From: Absidia repens
Lineage: Eukaryota; Mucoromycota; Mucoromycetes; Mucorales; Cunninghamellaceae
Assembly (NCBI GenBank): GCA_002105175.1
Contig: MCGE01000010.1
Location: forward strand, 930,001-994,000
Direction: 5' to 3'
DNA: 64,000 nt
The notes below the pieces were generated by a model. That model was not told the DNA's origin. It saw only the letters and a list, made by a program, of their open reading frames with translations, and searched no databases. The translations under genes and the position numbers were made by a program. Positions 27,030-38,856 of this stretch are shown here, piece by piece (positions within the stretch are counted from its first letter, which is position 1; each line of letters opens with the position of its first letter).

Positions 27030-27850
27030 AGCTCAGCGAGCGGCCACAGAAAATAGTTCAAATGCCGTCCACGTGGAATTTTTTGGTTTTCTGTCTCCTT
27101 TTCATTTTCATTTTATTCCTTCTTTTTTCTTCACGATTGTGGTCATCATGGGTTTATGTTATGCTAAGGTTAGTGTTAGGGCTAGTTTAGAAGGGGTTTC
27201 AGCTTAGGAATTACAAGATGCATGGGGAAACTCTTTCATTTTGGATCTAGGATCGGAAGGCACCATTAGTTCGCTTTTTGGAGCCGTCATTAGCTTAGTT
27301 TAGTTTTAGTTTGTCCATATTCTATATCTATATATGAATAAAACATGTTCGTTTTTACTTACTTCAACGAAAAATACGCTCCATTAATCTGGCTCATGTT
27401 TTGTGCAATAGATCCCTTTTACAATTGTCACCACTCTTAAAGATTAGTACTGCTTGTTGGCTGCTTCAATAGCAGACGTCTCTTTCGTCTTTCTCGATCC
27501 TTGTATATTATGTTAGCTCCCATTTTTACAATAGTCCATTTATATTAGCGTTGACCATTCTTTACATCGCGCATTAGTCACCGTCATCCTTCCTCCAATA
27601 AATCCTTCCGTTACATCCCTTGTCACAATGAATCTGCTATCTTTAGCTTTACTGTCAACCAATATGCTTCAATAAAATACGTCTTTTTATTATATATCCT
27701 CTGACCAAGTTGATAATGAACAGTATCGCTATTGTAAAATTTTCTTTGAGTGTCCTACCAGACACTTGCTCTCTAATTCACCCACTATGATTCCTTACCA
27801 TTAATGATTGACAGTCTTTGATTACTTACTATCAGAGATAGCATTATACT
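27030..27850 (+). repeat. Dispersed noncoding repeat, copy 4 (long form)
   Basis: Order in this sense: CCACGTGG (27069), TTAGTGTTAGGGCTAG, core ATGCATGGGGAAAC...TTTTGGATCTAGGAT (27218-27253), TAGCTTAGTTTAGTTTTAG, AATAAAACATG (27338), a second AATAAAATACG (27671), and an end near ACTCGACCAATT. It faces copy 5 tail to tail. Confidence 0.75.
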
Positions 27851-28079
27851 TGCTTATTACTAACTCGACCAATTACACATATGAATCTAGCAGCTACACC
27901 ATCTTATAGCGACGGCAATATTCTCGCTATGGGTTATATTCATTATTATGATGGTAGAACAGGAATAAACTCTTTTATTGATATCAAGTGGGTCAAGACG
28001 GTCTGTCAGTTGCTGGGTTTCGTCTGGGATAGGAAGGCATGAAACTTGGTGGAGACAAAATAGCTGCACTCAAGTTAGG

Positions 28080-28860
28080 GTCTAGGCTCATCGATATGGA
28101 CGAGCAAGTAATATATAGGATTGGAAAGTGCTAAGACTCTAGAAGTACTGCTAGGATAGAAAGTACGTGCATGATAGGATAGTCATAAAACAGTTACAAT
28201 AGTGGCATTGCTCACTATCTGTAGGGACAAAGGATGCATCATGAAAATGGGACATGATTTATTGAAGCATATTGGGAACTGCTAAACTAAAAAAGCGAGA
28301 TTCATTGTAACAAAAAGTCTAATGGAGGTGGCATGAGGCAGAGGAATGGAATATTTAAAGAATAGTCAATACTAGTCTAAAGAGGCAATTGTAAAAATGG
28401 ATCTAATATATTATACAGGACGTGAGAACGAGTATAAAAGTATATCCTTTACTGAAATATCACAACAGTCAACACTAATCTGAAGAGACGAAGATAATAA
28501 AGCAATGAATTGTACGAGACAGCGTAGAGACTAATGAGACATTTTTAATTGAAGGATGTAAAAAAAGGACATATTTTATTTGAGATATATATACAAACTA
28601 TGGCATACTCATACTAAACTAAGCTAATAATGATGGCTCCAAAAAGTCAGCTACTGGGAACATCAAATCCTAGATCCAAAATGAAAGGGTTTCCTCATGC
28701 ATGTTGTAAACCCTGTTCAGAAAACCCTTTAAACTAGTCCTAACACTATTGTAATATACCTAGCCTCAAAAAAGTTTAATGGTGAAGAAATGGAAAGAAA
28801 GAGTGTGAAAAAAATAATATGGGCGAAAATAAAAAATCAGGAAGCGGAATTTGAAAGGTC
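28080..28860 (-). repeat. Dispersed noncoding repeat, copy 5 (long form)
   Basis: Opposite in sense to copy 4, with core at 28666-28702 and ACATATTTTATTTGAGATATA near 28569. Forms an inverted tail-to-tail pair with copy 4 across about 230 bp, and lies about 230 bp past the stop of the minus-strand aldo-keto reductase gene. Confidence 0.75.
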
Positions 28861-29090
28861 ATTTTTTTGGGGGGCACTTAGTCCTAGTCAGCATGGAAAA
28901 TCCCCTTACACGTCATAATCAAATTCAAAAGCAAAATTTTTATTGTAAAAAAATATAATGATGAGATGAGAGTAATTGACTAATGATTAGAAGGAGAGGG
29001 GAATTTTATAAACAAAAATATATATATAAACTAAGAAGGGAAGAATGATTAAGCGAAAATGCATTATATCAAAAGCATGAAAAAGCGTTA

Positions 29091-30807
29091 TCATGATTTT
29101 CGGAAATCAAAAACAGGTTCAGGTTTGTTGGCCAATAACTTGATGCAGGCATGAAAAGAAGGCATAAATCATTAAGTCAGCAACAAAGCAACTTCAGTAT
29201 GATCCTCTCTTTTAAAAATCATCATATTACTTACCACATCTAGTTCTTGCATAATTTCGTTAGTCAAATAGGGCCGTATCTTGAGAGCCTCGATATTCTC
29301 TGTCGCTTGAGCGGGGGTGGAAGCACCAAGAATCACAGATGTCACATGTGGATTGTTCAAACACCAAGCAATAGCCAATTGTGCAGGCGTGCATTTTATC
29401 CGTTGAGCAATTTCCTAATAAAAGTAACAGTCCTGTAAGATTGTGGCCCCAATATCCGTAAGAGGAAGGGATGCTATCTGATTTCAAAACTTACACACAT
29501 TCTTTTGATCTTGTCTAACTTTCTCTGTCCTTCTTCACTGTAAAAGCCCACACGTAAACGGTTGATCACAGGATGGTCTTGAATCGATAATCTTGAGAAG
29601 GGTGGAATCGTTCCATCGTTATACTTTCCAGTTAACAAACCTATACAAAACATCATTTGAAGTATGAGTATCGCTGTCTTTTTATCTGTCAGATATTGTC
29701 TCTCTTCGACCTCTCCCCCATCACCACCCGGTTACCAGACGCCAATGGTGACCATGTGCAAATTCCTAGTTTATATTGCTTGTACATTGGGCAGTATTCT
29801 TTTTCAACCCGTTCCCGATTCAACATATTGTATTGAGGTGACTGGTAGTTGTAAAGAAAGAAAGAAAGAAAGAAGCCTTAGCAGTCATCTAACTTGTGTT
29901 ATATTGACCATTTTTCCTTACCTCTGTGATAGGAGCAATCAATTTCAATTGTTTGGCAACCATCATGGCTTCCGTGATCATATAAGCAGGCCATTCACTT
30001 GTTCCCCAATAAAGAGCCATTCCTTTATCAATACACCAGTTAAATGCCCGTACGACCTCTTCCATGGGAGTATCAGGATCTATAGGAAAGAAAAAAAAAG
30101 ATCAGCCAAATGATATATATAAAAAGAGAAAAGGGCACGTTTCAATACATACCAGGTCTTTGGGCATACAATACATCGACATAGTCCAGCTGAAGTCGTT
30201 GTAAACAAGCCACAGTGCCTTCAAATACATGTTTCCGCGATAACCCGCGGTCGTTGGGTCCTTTACCACCCCAGAAGACTTTGGTAGATATCACAAAGTC
30301 TGATCGCCGCAGTCCTTGTTGATTTCGTAATGCCAATCCAAGATCAATTTCGCCTTGTCCACCTATATCACAACCACAATCACACAACAAAGCCTACTAT
30401 GAGTATCCAAACATATGATTTGCTTTTGTTTTGGAATTAGTATGTTTTCACTTTTACCTGAGTGACTCTCAGCTACGTCAAAGTGGTTGATTCCTAGTTC
30501 CAAGGCAGTTTTAACAATATCAGTTGCTTGTTCTGTAATCGAGGGAAAAATAAAAAAGAAAACGCGTTAATGATTTACCCGACACATAAAGAAAAATAAG
30601 CTCAAGTCAGTATCTCATCCTTTGCTTACCTGGTGTGAGCTGTCCGCCTATATGATATTATCATAAAAATATAAAGGTAATAATAGAGTGAGCGAGTGGT
30701 CATGAGTTGAAGTAAGAAGCCCGAGGATATTTACCAAAGGTGATCCAAGAGCCGAGTGACAATACACTGATCTTAAGACCAGAGTTGCCCAAATAACGGT
30801 ATTCCAT
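29091..30807 (-). CDS. Aldo-keto reductase, Kv-channel beta-subunit type
   Basis: Nine exons: 30735-30807, 30630-30647, 30458-30532, 30153-30362, 29922-30079, 29736-29841, 29495-29640, 29235-29414, 29091-29138. All are in phase, giving 337 residues, the usual length. Family signatures in order: [30 protein letters not shown] (Lys83), [64 protein letters not shown], and a C-terminal [13 protein letters not shown]. Known: these NADPH-binding TIM barrels reduce aldehydes or ketones and, in animals, gate Kv channels. Odd points: exon 2 is only 18 nt, and the catalytic tyrosine of the DTAEVY motif is His54 (FDVAESH, codon 30462-30464) while Asp49 and Lys83 are kept. The Asn normal for Kv-beta next to the active site is Gln here (YAQRP). 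Confidence 0.93.
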
Positions 30808-31142
30808 TTTTATTTTTGTTGGTGTAATATATTAGTGGTAAGAAAATAAGAGAGAGATGTTTATTATAATAATACAAGTTTGAGTAATAAAAGTGTAGAA
30901 GGGTAGATGTTGAAGAAAAAAAAGAACTGGAGGAAAAAAAAGAAAAACGCAAGAGCCGGGTAAATATTAATGATAAGAGTTTTGATTGACCAAAATTGAT
31001 ATTCCAATTTTAAACGCCGTCGTTTACATTGGGAAATGTCATATTTTAGCGCAAAAAAAAAAATAATAATAAAAAAATATAAGATTATTTTTTATTGATG
31101 TCATTCGGAAATGTATATAGAGGTAATAGAGTCGGATAAAAA
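30808..31142. other. Spacer between chitosanase 3' end and aldo-keto reductase promoter
   Basis: 335 bp, A-rich. A TTTATTG at about 31091 (AATAAA on minus) lies about 50 bp past the chitosanase stop. The remainder is the aldo-keto reductase upstream region. No other feature seen. Confidence 0.5.
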
Positions 31143-32648
31143 TTATAATAAAGATTCTTCCTTTGAGCATTGAGGAATTGGTAAATCAACAGGGGAAGGT
31201 AAAGTACTAAAAGGCTGTGCAGACTTTATAGATTTACAACCAGCAGTATCATAGACAATGGACTCGTCCCCAGTGACAGTGACGTCAAATGTTTCCAAGT
31301 GAACGGATTCTTTTAAATCCTTATTTCTTTGCCAATCATCCACCAGCTTTTGTAAATCTGACATTCTGTCCGAGGACTCATTCCACACTTTACCGGGGTA
31401 GCAGCAGGCCAATTGACGACGAGTTGTCAAGAAACGAGTCAGGTACTCTTTTTCTGATTCATCCTCTTCACGAGACCCAGTAAGCTGAAGAATACGTGGT
31501 AGATTGATCTTGGGCTCTACATACTGATTATAGTATCATTTGACAAAAAAATAAAGTTAATTGATCTAGACGAAAATAAAAAGCTTTTTTTTTAATTGTT
31601 TTACCTGCCACCCATGTTGAACAATAGTATCTAGAACAATGATAATTGATAGTGAGTTAAAATGTGGTCAATAGCTCCATGTAATAGTAACTTACCATAA
31701 AACAAAGCCTTGCCAAGGTTGGACTGGACTCCCACCGAGGCAGCATACTTCAAAGCGGGCTTTAAATACATGGCATGGCCAACATCCAGTTGTGTCTGAA
31801 CAAAGAGAGGATCATTGCAAGCGGCTTTCCCCCATACATTAGCAAATCCATGAAGCTTGGAAGTATCAGCACGTCGAGGATCATTAAATTGATAACTAGA
31901 GAGTCTTTCCAGTTCTTTGAGGTATCGCTTGAAAGGGTTGTTGTGCTTCTTTTTGCCATATTGTTGTACGACAGCATAAGCATCATTGGTGCCTGTAGTA
32001 AATCCAATGTAACCACTATTCGACCAAATTAAAACATAATTTAATACGTAATCGCCGTTTTTTTTTTTTCCACAAAAAAAAAAAAAAGATTATAATAATT
32101 TACCTGGTAAATCCACGGCAGTCTTTAATATCATTAGCAGCCTTGAAAACAAAAAATCAAGTTAAACATCAATAACTTCTCTCCTTACACATGTATATAT
32201 TAAATCCACTACTTACAGCGTAACCCATTTCTGTATTCCCATTTTCGAAACTAATCAAATGAATGTGAAAAAAAGATATATAGGGAATTAGTGCCTCCTT
32301 ATGTCATCACTATACACTCCTTTACAACGATTAAATCATCATCCCCTTTCTTTATCGTACGTACACATTAGTAATTAATTGAGCCATACTGGTGGTACGT
32401 TCATCAATGGATTCTGAAGGCAAGGAACTGATATCATAAAATGTAGTACAGTTGGTTTGCTTGATCCCATTTGCTGCTTCTTGTGATTGTTTTTTAGAAC
32501 TTCCGCATTTCTCATCATCAGGGACGACATTGTCGAATTCAAATTTAGCACAATTTTTTGAATTCTGGGCGAATTCATTTTTGCAAAATGCATTTTGGGC
32601 AACAATAGCGCTAGGCAGAGCCAGCATGAATAATACAAGAGCTTTCAT
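31143..32648 (-). CDS. Secreted chitosanase, glycoside hydrolase family 46
   Basis: Six exons: 32365-32648, 32217-32250, 32104-32141, 31696-32015, 31605-31630, 31143-31523; 360 residues. A clear signal peptide opens the protein (MKALVLFMLALPSAIVAQ). After a Cys- and Lys-containing spacer of about 75 residues comes the GH46 fold: VFENGNTEMGYA with the catalytic-acid Glu, DCRGFTSGYIGFTTGTNDA with the catalytic Asp, then LFYDTIVQHG and EYLTRFLTTRR, matching the order in Streptomyces chitosanase. Role: endo-hydrolysis of chitosan, a main wall polymer of Mucoromycota, so wall remodelling or recycling is likely. The N-terminal extension and a Ser/Pro-rich tail make it longer than bacterial relatives. 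Small exons (26-38 nt) carry part of the active site. Confidence 0.93.
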
Positions 32649-34751
32649 TGATGAAATTAGGAAAAGTAAAGGAAAAGAACTAAAAAAAAAAGAAGGTTGC
32701 TCATCCGCTCATTTATATATCCTATGCTTTTTTTTCTTCCTTCCCTTTAATGACTTGGATTTCCTGATTTGTGAGAACTCTGATAATAACCAATAGATCT
32801 CAGGTACCACCTCCTCGAAAATTCATATCCCGACAAACGATTTTTTTTTCACCTTGGCTTTTTTTAGTGTCATTTATATGATGAAAGAAAATAAAACAGG
32901 TCATGTCATAGTATTCTATTAAATGCATTTGAAATCGGTCACATTTTTTCCTTCGGCTTAAGAAACCAAGTAAAAGCAAAGAGTGTGAATGGATCAAACA
33001 GCGGTAATTTAAAAAAAGGAACCGAAAATGCCGATTGAAAGTTTAATTTTGTGAGGGTGAGACAATGTTGGTGAGAGGAAAATCGATCCCACCCCTTCAT
33101 TTTTTGTCCATAATCATTATTATCTGTACAGCTCAGGTGGGTGACACTGGAAGAACCTGCTTACATTAAAACATACATCTTTAATACACAAGGGTTTACT
33201 TGTTTAGTGTGTTACCAACAAGCTTATGATCATCTAGCTCCTTTTGCTATGATTTGGTAATATAGTCATGTATTGATTTGTCATTTTAAGCTGTATTATT
33301 TACCACATTTTTTATACCTGTACACCAAATGGCATATATTTATCATGCTAGGAAATTATTTACAGTAAGGGGATTCAAAAATGGCTTTTTTATTTATTCT
33401 CTCCTCCTTTTTTTCTTTTTTTTTCTCTTTTTCCTCCTTTTACCAAAACTAGTCAGAGTACCGCAATTCGTATTTGTTTTTGTTCCACTACCCAACAAGC
33501 TAAGTTCTAACCCCTTATCATTCACGTAAGATCAATCAAAAACAAAAAGGCATTGTTTTGAAAACTAACAACTGGTTGCTTTTTCTTGTAGATTCCTCAA
33601 CGATCCAGTCATAACATCTACCACCTCTTGGCGATCCTCTAAATGATGAGTAAAACTATACTGATTTTGACTAGACAATAGAGTATGTATTATTAACGTT
33701 ACCATCTTCTTTGATATTGATCCTGTTTATATTATTATGCAACTAGCACACGGAACACTATCTATTATCAACAAAATACGTGACGACATTTCTTGCCGTT
33801 TCTCCTCCTGGTCCAATTATTCGCCGTCTTTGGCCTCGAGAATTTGTGTGCGTGTGAAGTCTTGGGATAGAATAATTTTGAACCAGACAATTGACACCAA
33901 ACGGTGATGTCCATGATGATACTCTTTGGTGGAAACTAAATCAGTAAGTAACGATAGCCGGTTGTAATACTAAGGTGGTTTGATGAAAAATGGTCACGTT
34001 GGTACGATGCTCGTACATGGCTCTGTCACTTTTTATCGAACATACTTACAGTAAATAGAAGGGTGTTTGGCTAGTGTTATGGATTAATGTACCCACCTTT
34101 TATTTTTCTCGTTACTGTCATTAGTCTTTTGCGCTTTATTGCTTGGTTTTTTTTTATTTGTGTATCGGTGAATTCTTTGGTGGACAACGGTGCCGTGTTG
34201 GATTACGCGTGACTACGGTTTTATAGTGATGGCTTCATCTATTCAACGTACATATCGTTGCTCTGAATTTTACCCTTTCCTTCTTTTGCCATTGTGACAA
34301 TTAGTCCCCCGTTGTTAGGTGTAATGTTTTTAGCTAGTTTGTCCCACATACTCCACAGTCCTTTTTTTTTTTTTTTTTTTTGTATATCTTATGTTTGTCA
34401 ATGTCGATACTTCTTAAATACATCAATAAAACAATATACTTTATAAATCCAATTCATTTCTCCTTTTGTCATGCTTGTTTTTATAATGATATTATACCTC
34501 CTGGTCTTTTACCATGAATGGGGAAACAAGTTTTAATCTCTCTCTCTCTCCATTGATCGGTCTTCAAAAAATCACCAAACTCAGTTTTTGCTGCTTTCTC
34601 TTTTTCTGTTTTCCTCCCTTCCTTTTTATTTTTCCTTTTATTCTCAAACCACTTGTCTTGTTCCATAAACGAACAATCTACCCTTTTTTGTTGTTTTTGT
34701 TCACACTTGATCTTATTCTTTTTACCCCTCCATATCTTTTATAAAACATAA
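32649..34751. other. Long intergenic region between chitosanase and Sds3-like genes
   Basis: Divergent promoters over 2.1 kb. No coding frame has family motifs or coherent splicing. Contains an 18-20 nt T run near 34362-34381, an AATAAA near 34426, and TATA-like sequence (TTTTATAAAACAT) just before 34752. Nothing else identified. Confidence 0.5.
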
Positions 34752-37098
34752 ATGCTACCTCAGTTTGGTTACATTGTTGCTCAAGCTGGAGCGGACTCAC
34801 GGCTACCATCTCAAGGTCTGTATGGACGTAGTCATTCACGGTCACCTTCACCTCCATCGGCTCAACAATCTCAACAGCAGCAGTCGAATCCTCAACTACA
34901 ACAGCAAACGCAGCAACAACAACAGCAACAGCAAGTTCAGCAACAAAACCAATCGATACATGGTAGTGCAACCATGAACAAGGAAACAAAATCTTATTAT
35001 AGTGCAGCACCAAGATCACCCAGTGCAGACCCCACCTCTATGCATCAAAAAGTGGCGGGCAACCCATCTAGGTCTGCCATGTTACCTCCTTCAGCAGCAA
35101 CTCCTTCCACATCACACATGCAGCAGCAACAACAGCCACCAGTACCTCCTTATATGTATTCAACAACATCCGTGCCGCCTCACATCGCGTCATCCCATGG
35201 TGGACACATGGACTACAATGCGCATTACTATGCTGGCTATGATCGAGGCACCGGAATTGAATCTCACCAACAAGCGGCAGGGACGGGTGCATCCTTTCGA
35301 CCACTTCAACAAGCACCGCCACGGCCCACTTCTGCTACGACATATCCATGGCAACCACATGACCCATATATGGATCATTCTTATCGTATTCCCCCAGCCT
35401 CGTCCTCTGCGTCAGCAGCAGCAGCAGCACCGACTCCGTCTGCTTGGAATATCCCTCCTCCTCCTCCGCCGTCAATCTATATGCCTCCTCATGGTCACCC
35501 ACCACCACCTCCGCCTTCATCGTCTATGGGCGCCCCTCCACCAATGTCTCCTTCTGGAAATCAACAAAAGACGGCACCCTACTCATCAATGAGCAGCGGC
35601 ACCAATGTTTACCAGCAACAGCAACAGCAGAACGGTCCGCCGCCACCTTTACCAAAGACAACAACAGCAACACATGACATTCACCATCATCATGGTGGCC
35701 CGCCGCCACCGCCACTCCCACCTACCACTACTTCCGCTGCAGCGCCAGCTACCTCCTCGGCAACTCATCGTCATTATGTCATGGAACCGCCGCCCTCCAC
35801 ACATGATATCATAGCTACCAAAGATACCTCGATATATGGATCCTCGGTTCATGTGAAGCAACAACCACCTTCCACAACTCGCTGGAATCAAGGTAAATAT
35901 AAAAAAAAGGAACAAAGTTTTATTATTGTATCACAAGAAAAAACAAAACAAAACAACATCTTATGGTGTGTGCACGCAGGGCTAATTTTTTTTTATAGAT
36001 GACACTACTGGATTGAATGAATCCAAAATGTTCCGTCGATTACGGGAATACAATCAATTGATGGCTTGGATGGATAACGAATTTTGGGAACAAAATGATG
36101 AGTAAGTCAAGAATGATATTTTTTTCTTTATAATCTGTATTTAAATAATTAACTAACTTTTTTTTTTTTTTTTTTTTTTTTTGACGAAACAACAGGGTAT
36201 ATCAAGAAAAATTGCAATCATTACAGAAGGAACTGAAAAGCATACAAGAAGGTAAGAGTTTTTTTTCCCAAAAAAAAATAAGCAAACAAAAGTGACCAAT
36301 GATGATGATGATGTTTAATGACTTGGTTTTTTTAAATGATGCTAGGCGACCATGCGGCTTTCCAAGAACTGGTGACTGATCTTGAAATAATCCGCGATCA
36401 AACGATTGAAAGCGCGCTATGCTTTGAAAACTATCAAATGACAATGACGAAACAGGACCTTGACTTGGATGTAATGCTAATTGAAGAAGAATTTAAGGTA
36501 AAAAAAGGGAAAAAAAAATCAATAAAAGCAAATACATCACTGACAAATGGTACTTGCCTGATATTTAGAATGATTCCCAACATTTAAATGAAGTGATTAT
36601 GCTTGTCATTGATGAACATCGAAAACAAATCAAGGATGACCGAGAAGATACTGACGAATTAGATACAGATGGCATATTCAGGGAAGCTTATACAAGAATC
36701 CAGCAAAAACGCAATCTAAGGAAACGGACAGCTCATCATATCCATGCCAATGGTGATAGACCCTCCCCATCTAGACAAGAAACATCAAGTAGAGGGCGAC
36801 GTCTCAGTATGTGGATATTTTATCAAAAAGTAGCCTTCACAAATGATCAGTAGGGCTCATATCATTTTTTTGTATCTTCTTTTCTGTATATATAGAAAAC
36901 ACGACAGTGCCGCCACATAACATCAATGCAGCTTTGACAGCAAAAGAAGAAGATGATGTGGAATCGGAATACATGGCGATGAAGGTAGGATAACCCCGAA
37001 CCAAAAAAAAAAAAAAAAAGAAATAGCAAGCATTGACATGTTTATTTTTATAATAGGGCGTATTACCAAAACGAAATGGTGGCACCTCAAGGCGATGA
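34752..37098 (+). CDS. Sds3-like subunit of an Rpd3L-type histone deacetylase complex
   Basis: Seven exons: 34752-35892, 35999-36101, 36196-36251, 36346-36497, 36569-36806, 36896-36984, 37057-37098; 606 residues. The first 380 residues (one exon) are low-complexity, rich in Gln, Pro, Ser and His with proline runs. From about 385 to 530 lies the Sds3-like helical domain: MFRRLREYNQLMAWMDNEFW, YQEKLQSLQKELKSIQEGDH, AAFQELVTDLEIIRDQTIE, then a long helix ending VIMLVIDEHRKQIKDDRED. The LQKELKxIQEGxHxxF pattern is typical of Sds3/BRMS1/Dep1 proteins. Role: structural subunit needed for deacetylase integrity and gene repression in the nucleus. Assignment to Sds3 rather than Dep1 is inference. The proline/glutamine-rich N-terminus may be lineage-specific. 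Confidence 0.82.
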
Positions 37099-37532
37099 AA
37101 TCCTTGTAATTTTCTTTAATTGTTATTATTTAGCCATAGTATCCCCTCTTTTCCCCTTAGTTATCAAGCTCCCCCTTTTTTCTACACCATTCGATTTTTT
37201 TTAATACAGCATTTTTTTTTTTCCTCACCACCCATCATTATCAATCATTCTTTTCTTCTTCACCCTTGTCCCTCCCCTCCCCTCTATCCTATCATTTCTA
37301 TTCATTTGACAAAATCGTTTAATACGAATATATATTTTTATTATTCAAAAACCAATATGTGAATAAATGTCTTTATTATATAAAAAAAGTTACTATATTT
37401 ACAAAATCATATAAAAAAAAGCGTATGTGTGTGTGACCATATCGTATATATCTATGTGTGTGTGCGTTAAGTGTGTTTTGTATAATATGAAAATGTATAA
37501 AAAAAAAGGGTATAAATTAGATAGGGAATGCA
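37099..37532. other. Convergent 3' spacer, Sds3-like / RING genes
   Basis: 434 bp of pyrimidine-rich 3'UTR. GAATAAATG near 37361 could serve the plus gene and TTTATT near 37371 (AATAAA on minus) the minus gene, so the two 3' ends nearly touch or overlap. Confidence 0.5.
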
Positions 37533-38856
37533 TCAACAAGATAAAAGAGGGGTATGTTCATTCATATGCGATGATAAGGGTGAGTTTGTGACTTGTGGTT
37601 GTTGGGTTGGTGCTTGCTGTGGTTTTCCTCGGCAGATGTTATACTTGCATATCGGACACTTGTAGAAAAAGAAAAAGAAAAGAACGATGAGCAATACGTT
37701 TTTTTATTTTTTTTATTTTTATTTTGGTTGTCGCAATAGAAAAGGTGACTTACGAATTTCTTCCGAGTAGTCAGCCAAATATCGATACAATGCAAGTGGA
37801 ATTCATGACGACAAGGTAAAGTGCGTATCATTTCATCATCCTCATAGAACTCCAAACAAATGGCGCATTTTTCATCATCGTTTTCTTCCTTGTTGTCAGT
37901 GATATCCTTAAAGTCCGTAGGTTCGCTTTGGAAGGGTCTTGAAGGTAGACTGGAGACAACATGGCATGGTGCAATATCCTTGATTCGACGTCGGTATTCA
38001 CGGCATTTCCATGCAAAAAATACAATCACCATCATGATGGAAGGTGATAGTACAATCACAATCATCATATCTGTAAAGGACCTGATAATAAGAACAATAG
38101 TGATAATAATCAAAAAAAAAAAAAAAAAGTGATCTATCTATGCATGCTTTGGTTTTCTATGTTTATAATGATCTTACCATTTAGCTTCTTCGTTTTTGAC
38201 CAATTGAATAGACAAGGGATGTTGAATTGAGTGTGATTGTAATGCATTGAATTGATATTGTGCTACATAGACGCTGGGAATAAAGATATCCGAAGTGTCA
38301 CCTTGTCAATTTGGGTAATTAAAGACATCAGTGGAAAAAAAAAACCACAAAGTTTCTTGTTAGATATACACACATCAACATTCTCCACATTTTTTTTTCC
38401 GGATTTTTTTTTTTTAAAAAAAACAAAAACAAAATATATATATACCTGTTGCATACATGGTAATCCAGCCATTAAAATGAGGGTCTCCTATAACAACAGC
38501 CTTGGCCTTGGAAAGTTGCATTGTACGCACCTTATCAGCGAAGGAGCAGTGACCCCGTTCCACTAAAGCGATCCAGTTGGTTGTCGGTGGCTCGTCCACA
38601 AGTGTACATCCATATCGTGAGGTGGGTGCCATAGTCACATTGCCGATCACTCCGTCATCCTCTAGCTTAGGCCCAAATAGCGCCATACGATCCATATAGG
38701 TGTCATTGCTAGACTAATGAAATAAAAAGCTCTTCACTGTCAAAAAAAGGTTCAACCCTCTAAACAAAATAAACACATTCACTTCATTACCAAAACCAAT
38801 ATTGTTGCTTGAATAACCGTTATTAGCGACAAATAGCATATAAGGAATGGTAGCAT
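37533..38856 (-). CDS. PA-TM-RING type E3 ubiquitin ligase
   Basis: Five exons: 38791-38856, 38446-38713, 38178-38301, 37754-38081, 37533-37658; 303 residues. Exon 1 encodes a hydrophobic signal peptide ([17 protein letters not shown]); this frame is fixed by phase, because the alternatives give stops. A protease-associated (PA) domain follows, visible as [20 protein letters not shown] and AKAVVIGD with the adjacent VYVAQ. One transmembrane helix ([20 protein letters not shown], about 167-186) separates it from a basic stretch and a RING-H2 finger: CAICLEFY, then [14 protein letters not shown] and CPIC, all eight ligands present. Role: endosomal or vacuolar membrane ubiquitin ligase with lumenal substrate-binding PA domain, like RNF13/GRAIL. 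The last RING cysteine pair is on the final exon. Confidence 0.92.

Larger units (their letters stand above)
25165..29090. other. Repeat-rich gene desert
   Basis: 3.9 kb without a supported gene. In order it holds the 125 bp tandem duplication (25381-25612), repeat copy 3, a GT/GC-rich simple tract (26058-26128), repeat copy 4, a roughly 230 bp interval, and repeat copy 5 in the opposite sense, ending about 230 bp from the aldo-keto reductase stop. The 26332-26568 open frame (78 aa) lacks known motifs. Confidence 0.6.

Noticed and set aside
34678..35915. Several minus-strand open frames opposite the Sds3-like exon 1
   Set aside because: Shadows of the Pro/Gln-rich coding repeats.
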